From assembly GCA_963779765.1 (NCBI GenBank), contig CAVZZP010000002.1, forward strand, positions 1,550,001 to 1,614,000: DNA of 64,000 nucleotides. The letters are read 5' to 3'. The position numbers and the translations under genes are program-made. The notes below the pieces were generated by a model. That model ran no database searches. It saw only the letters and a program-made list of their open reading frames with translations, and had not been told where the DNA came from. How positions within the stretch are numbered: the first letter of the stretch is position 1; every line of letters starts with the position of its first letter. This stretch comes from Silicimonas sp963779765 (GTDB lineage: Bacteria > Pseudomonadota > Alphaproteobacteria > Rhodobacterales > Rhodobacteraceae). This document shows, piece by piece, positions 61,278 through 64,000 of the stretch.

Positions 61278-62180
61278 ATGGCACAAGCAAAAGTCGAGCG
61301 TCGGGGATTGGGTCGTGGGCTCTCGGCCCTCATGGCGGACGTGGAGGCGCCCTCAACGTCAGGGTCTTCGGGGTCGCGCAAGGCTGAGGCAACAGTCGCA
61401 ATCGACCGCATCCTGCCAAATCCGGACCAGCCCCGGCGGACCTTCACCGAGGATGCGCTCGAGGAACTCACCATCTCTATTCGGGAAAAGGGCATTATCC
61501 AGCCCCTTATCTTGCGACCCGATCCAAGAAACCCCGGCGGATATCAGATCGTCGCGGGCGAAAGGCGTTGGCGTGCCGCGCAACGTGCGCGCCTTCACGA
61601 AGTACCTGCCATCGTTCGGGAACTCGACGATACCGAGGTCCTGGAGCTTGCCATCATCGAGAACATCCAGCGCGCCGACCTGAACGCGGTGGAAGAGGCT
61701 GCTGGCTACCGCCAATTGATGGACCGCTTCGGCCACACGCAGGAAAAGCTGGCCGAGGCCATGGGGAAGAGCCGCAGCCACATTGCCAACCTCCTGCGCA
61801 TGCTAAATCTCCCAGACGAAGTCCTGTCGTTCGTCCGCGAGGGAACTCTTTCAGCCGGCCATGCACGTGCTCTCGTGACGGCCGAAGACCCTGTCACTCT
61901 CGCACGGCAGATCGTGAAGAGCGGCCTCTCGGTGCGTCAGGCCGAGCGTCTGGCGAAGGGTTCGGGATCCAATGCAAAACACCCGGCGCTTCGACCCGAA
62001 AAAGATGCCGACACAAGGCAGATCGAGCGTGACCTTGCTGCTGCGCTTGGCATGAAGGTGACCATCGATCACGCCAAGGGAACCGAGAACGGAACGCTGA
62101 CTATCCGATACCGCGACCTGACCGAGCTGGACGAGGTGTGCAGGCGCCTGTCCGTGACGACGGGCGCAGGTGAGGTTTAG
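61278..62180 (+). CDS. parB: Chromosome partitioning protein ParB (Spo0J)
   Basis: A 300-residue CTP-dependent DNA clamp. The N-terminal ParA-contact region RRGLGRGLSALMADVE is followed by box I (RILPNPDQPRRTF), box II (VAGERRWRAAQRARL), ELAIIENIQRADLNAVEEA and the helix-turn-helix EKLAEAMGKSRSHIANLLRML. The C-terminal dimerisation domain ends LTELDEVCRRL. It binds the two parS sites upstream. Its end overlaps the convergent hemW by 4 bp. Confidence 0.96.
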   Translation: MAQAKVERRGLGRGLSALMADVEAPSTSGSSGSRKAEATVAIDRILPNPDQPRRTFTEDALEELTISIREKGIIQPLILRPDPRNPGGYQIVAGERRWRAAQRARLHEVPAIVRELDDTEVLELAIIENIQRADLNAVEEAAGYRQLMDRFGHTQEKLAEAMGKSRSHIANLLRMLNLPDEVLSFVREGTLSAGHARALVTAEDPVTLARQIVKSGLSVRQAERLAKGSGSNAKHPALRPEKDADTRQIERDLAAALGMKVTIDHAKGTENGTLTIRYRDLTELDEVCRRLSVTTGAGEV

Positions 62181-63304
62181 GTCAGAAGCTGCCTCAGGAT
62201 CGCGTTAAGAACTGGCTTTCCCTTACGGGTCAGGCGTACACGCTCCGACGCAACTTCGATCAGCCCAAGGTCAACCAAGTTGTTGACTTCGCTTGCATTT
62301 TTTAGCCTATCCAGCGGCACTCCCTCGCAAAGCCGCAGTCCCATCAGAACAGCTTCCTCACGAACATCCTCGGGCGATAGCGGGACGCGGAGGCTTTCAC
62401 CGCTTCCGTCACCTCTTACAGCCGTCAGCCATTTCGCAGGCGCCATATGCGTCTCGGTCGCTATCCGACCCTCGGGCAGGGAAAGTCGCCCGTGCGCGCC
62501 TGGCCCCACGCCGACCCACTCGCCGGACCGCCAGTAGATCAGGTTGTGACGAGCCTCCTGTCCTAGCGACGCATGGTTTGAAGTCTCATATGCCGGCAGT
62601 CCAGCGGCGTCGGTCATGTCCTGCGTCAGATCGAACATGTCTGCGCCCAGGTCTTCATCGGGCAATCCGCGTAGCGATCCCTTGCGAAAGCGATCGCCGA
62701 ATGCAGTATTGGGTTCGATCGTGAGCTGGTAGAGCGACAGGTGGCCCGACGACATTGAAAGAGCATGGGCCAATTCGCTTCGCCATGACTCGAGTGTCTG
62801 GTTCTGCCGGGCGTAGATCAGGTCGAACGAGACACGCGAAAAAATCCGTTGAGCGGTCGCAACCGCCCTGCAGGCCTCTTCAACGCTGTGAAGACGTCCG
62901 AGCGCGCGCAGGTCGTCTTCGATCAGCGACTGAACGCCAATAGACACGCGATTGACGCCTGCGTCAGCGTAAGCTTGGAAACGTCCCGCTTCGACCGAGG
63001 TCGGATTCGCCTCCAGCGTGATCTCCATGTCATTCGATGCGGTCCAGGATGACCGCGCCGCTTCGATGACGGCGTTCACCGTTTCAGGCGGCATCAGGCT
63101 GGGTGTGCCTCCGCCGAAGAAGATCGTGTCGATGACGCGTGGTCCGGTTTCCGAAGCGCTGCGCCGAACCTCCGACACCAGCGTCGCTCGCCATTCCGCG
63201 TGGTCGACGGACGCCGATACATGGCTGTTGAAGTCGCAGTAGGGGCACTTGGACTGGCAGAAGGGCCAGTGGACGTATAGCCCGAAGCCGGGCCGCTTAT
63301 CCAT
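62177..63304 (-). CDS. hemW: HemW, radical SAM heme chaperone-like protein
   Basis: A 375-residue radical-SAM protein (formerly called coproporphyrinogen III oxidase-like). The cluster motif is FGLYVHWPFCQSKCPYCDFN with Cys16, Cys20 and Cys23, followed by IDTIFFGGGTPSLM, ITLEANPTSVEAGRF, RVSIGVQSL and a C-terminal winged-helix part. The ATG at 63304 overlaps the rdgB stop by 8 bp; a longer in-frame start at 63337 would lie inside rdgB. Its likely role is heme insertion into respiratory enzymes. Confidence 0.93.
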   Translation of the reverse strand: MDKRPGFGLYVHWPFCQSKCPYCDFNSHVSASVDHAEWRATLVSEVRRSASETGPRVIDTIFFGGGTPSLMPPETVNAVIEAARSSWTASNDMEITLEANPTSVEAGRFQAYADAGVNRVSIGVQSLIEDDLRALGRLHSVEEACRAVATAQRIFSRVSFDLIYARQNQTLESWRSELAHALSMSSGHLSLYQLTIEPNTAFGDRFRKGSLRGLPDEDLGADMFDLTQDMTDAAGLPAYETSNHASLGQEARHNLIYWRSGEWVGVGPGAHGRLSLPEGRIATETHMAPAKWLTAVRGDGSGESLRVPLSPEDVREEAVLMGLRLCEGVPLDRLKNASEVNNLVDLGLIEVASERVRLTRKGKPVLNAILRQLLT

Positions 63305-63908
63305 GACCGATGGCGGCCTTGAGCTTTCGGAATGCATCGGCGCGATGGCTCATGCGGTTCTTCTGCCAACGCTCCATCTCGCCGAAGGTGACGTCGTGGC
63401 CCTCAGGTTGAAAGACCGGGTCGTATCCGTGTCCCTGGTCACCCCGCATCGGCCAGACGAAACGGCCCTCGACCTTTCCAGGAAAGACTTCGTCATGTCC
63501 GTCCGGCCAGGCCAGAACGAAGGTGGCACAGAACCGCGCCGCCCAAGGTTCAGGGGCCCCAGACGCAATCAGCGCATCATGTGCCCGCGTCATGGCGAGA
63601 TCGAAGTCGCGACCGTTCGGGGTTTCGGCCCAGTCAGCGGTGTAAACGCCCGGAGCGCCTTGAAGCGCGTCAATTTCGATGCCCGAGTCGTCGGAGAGGG
63701 CGGGTAACCCCGTTGCGTGCGCAGCAGCGTGCGCTTTGATGCGGGCGTTCTCGACAAAGGACGTTCCCGTCTCGTCGGGTTCGGGCAGGTTCATTTCTGC
63801 CGCGCCGACGACCGCGATACCGTAATCCGACAGAAGGTCGGCGATCTCTTCCAGCTTGCCCCGGTTATGGGTCGCGACAAGAAGACGATCGCCTAGAAAG
63901 CGCCGCAT
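63297..63908 (-). CDS. rdgB: XTP/dITP diphosphatase RdgB (HAM1)
   Basis: A 203-residue inosine-triphosphate pyrophosphatase that removes deaminated purine triphosphates. It begins LLVATHNRGKLEEIADLL with TSFVENARIKAHAAA, the catalytic LSDDSGIEIDALQGAPGVYTA and HGYDPVFQPEG...SHRADAFRKL. It overlaps rph by one base (TGATG) and hemW by 8 bp in the usual rph-rdgB-hemW run. Confidence 0.96.
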   Translation of the reverse strand: MRRFLGDRLLVATHNRGKLEEIADLLSDYGIAVVGAAEMNLPEPDETGTSFVENARIKAHAAAHATGLPALSDDSGIEIDALQGAPGVYTADWAETPNGRDFDLAMTRAHDALIASGAPEPWAARFCATFVLAWPDGHDEVFPGKVEGRFVWPMRGDQGHGYDPVFQPEGHDVTFGEMERWQKNRMSHRADAFRKLKAAIGHG

Positions 63909-64000
63909 CAGGCCAGCGCGGTCTTCTGCGCAGTCACGAGCGTCTCGATTCCGGCTGAAGCCAGGTCGAGAAGCGTCGACATTTCGTCCCGCGCGAAGGT
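63908..64000 (-). CDS. rph: Ribonuclease PH (3' end only)
   Basis: The last 30 codons on the minus strand read TFARDEMSTLLDLASAGIET then LVTAQKTALA and stop, the typical C-terminal helix of RNase PH, which trims tRNA 3' ends. The rest lies beyond the right edge. The rdgB start overlaps its stop codon. Confidence 0.87.
   Translation of the reverse strand, partial: TFARDEMSTLLDLASAGIETLVTAQKTALA

Noticed and set aside
1..64000. CRISPR arrays, insertion sequences, prophage or defence islands
   Set aside because: I saw no regularly spaced direct repeats, transposase or integrase motifs, terminal inverted repeats, or base-composition islands; nearly every gene is a known core family.

Overview
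The window looks like a chromosomal stretch of a high-GC alphaproteobacterium of the Rhodobacteraceae (Roseobacter/Rhodobacter group). The evidence is the RegB/RegA redox two-component pair, the parAB-rsmG-mnmG-mnmE-rho-hemJ block, the hemD-Mic60-hemY heme/cristae block, HslVU, AddAB and SecB next to dnaQ-coaE-aroE-maf. Nearly all of it is core housekeeping DNA. I see no insertion sequence, prophage, CRISPR array, toxin-antitoxin pair or recognisable defence island.

Layout. Bases 1-5350 are the dnaA neighbourhood: dnaA start, rhodanese, rpsT, enoyl-CoA hydratase and mutM on the minus strand, then ubiE-ubiB on the plus strand. Bases 5347-10749 hold a minus-strand flagellar run motB-flgE-flgK-flgL that ends in an in-frame chimera of the FlgI N-terminus and the FlgD C-terminus. 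Bases 10810-19268 are an accessory-looking stretch: GMC oxidoreductase, a sugar-acid dehydratase of the IlvD/Edd family, an AhpD-like protein, an MFS transporter with a chalcone-isomerase-like protein, a YcaQ-like glycosylase, a stress ferritin-like protein and tRNA-Thr(CGT). Bases 19313-30500 carry hemY, Mic60 and hemD, tsaD-gpsA-EVE, glycerate kinase, ahcY and small enzymes. Bases 30597-35166 are regulatory (LysR, RegA, RegB, a PAS protein). Bases 35212-43557 are a tightly overlapping run tsaE-amgK-murU-addB-addA (cell-wall recycling and recombination repair). Bases 43612-54409 hold trxA, hslVU, a lipoprotein hydrolase, an MFS transporter and the block from smr/mltA to maf. Bases 54410-54819 are an AT-richer non-coding region with DnaA boxes and repeats that I propose as oriC. 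Bases 54820-64000 are hemJ, rho, mnmE, mnmG, rsmG, parA, parB, hemW, rdgB and the end of rph, with two perfect parS sites embedded in the starts of mnmG and rsmG.

Two things stand out. First, six otherwise well conserved genes (mutM, an MFS gene, ahcY, a LysR gene, mltA and mnmE) each contain an apparent frameshift of one or two bases, about one per 10 kb. Because ahcY and mnmE are rarely dispensable and nothing else shows decay, residual sequencing or assembly indels are the simplest explanation. Second, the flgI'-'flgD chimera indicates either a real deletion of much of a flagellar cluster or a mis-join in the assembly. I did not find a convincing undescribed system. The most biologically interesting non-coding segment is the candidate origin and its GGAATTCC-containing repeats.
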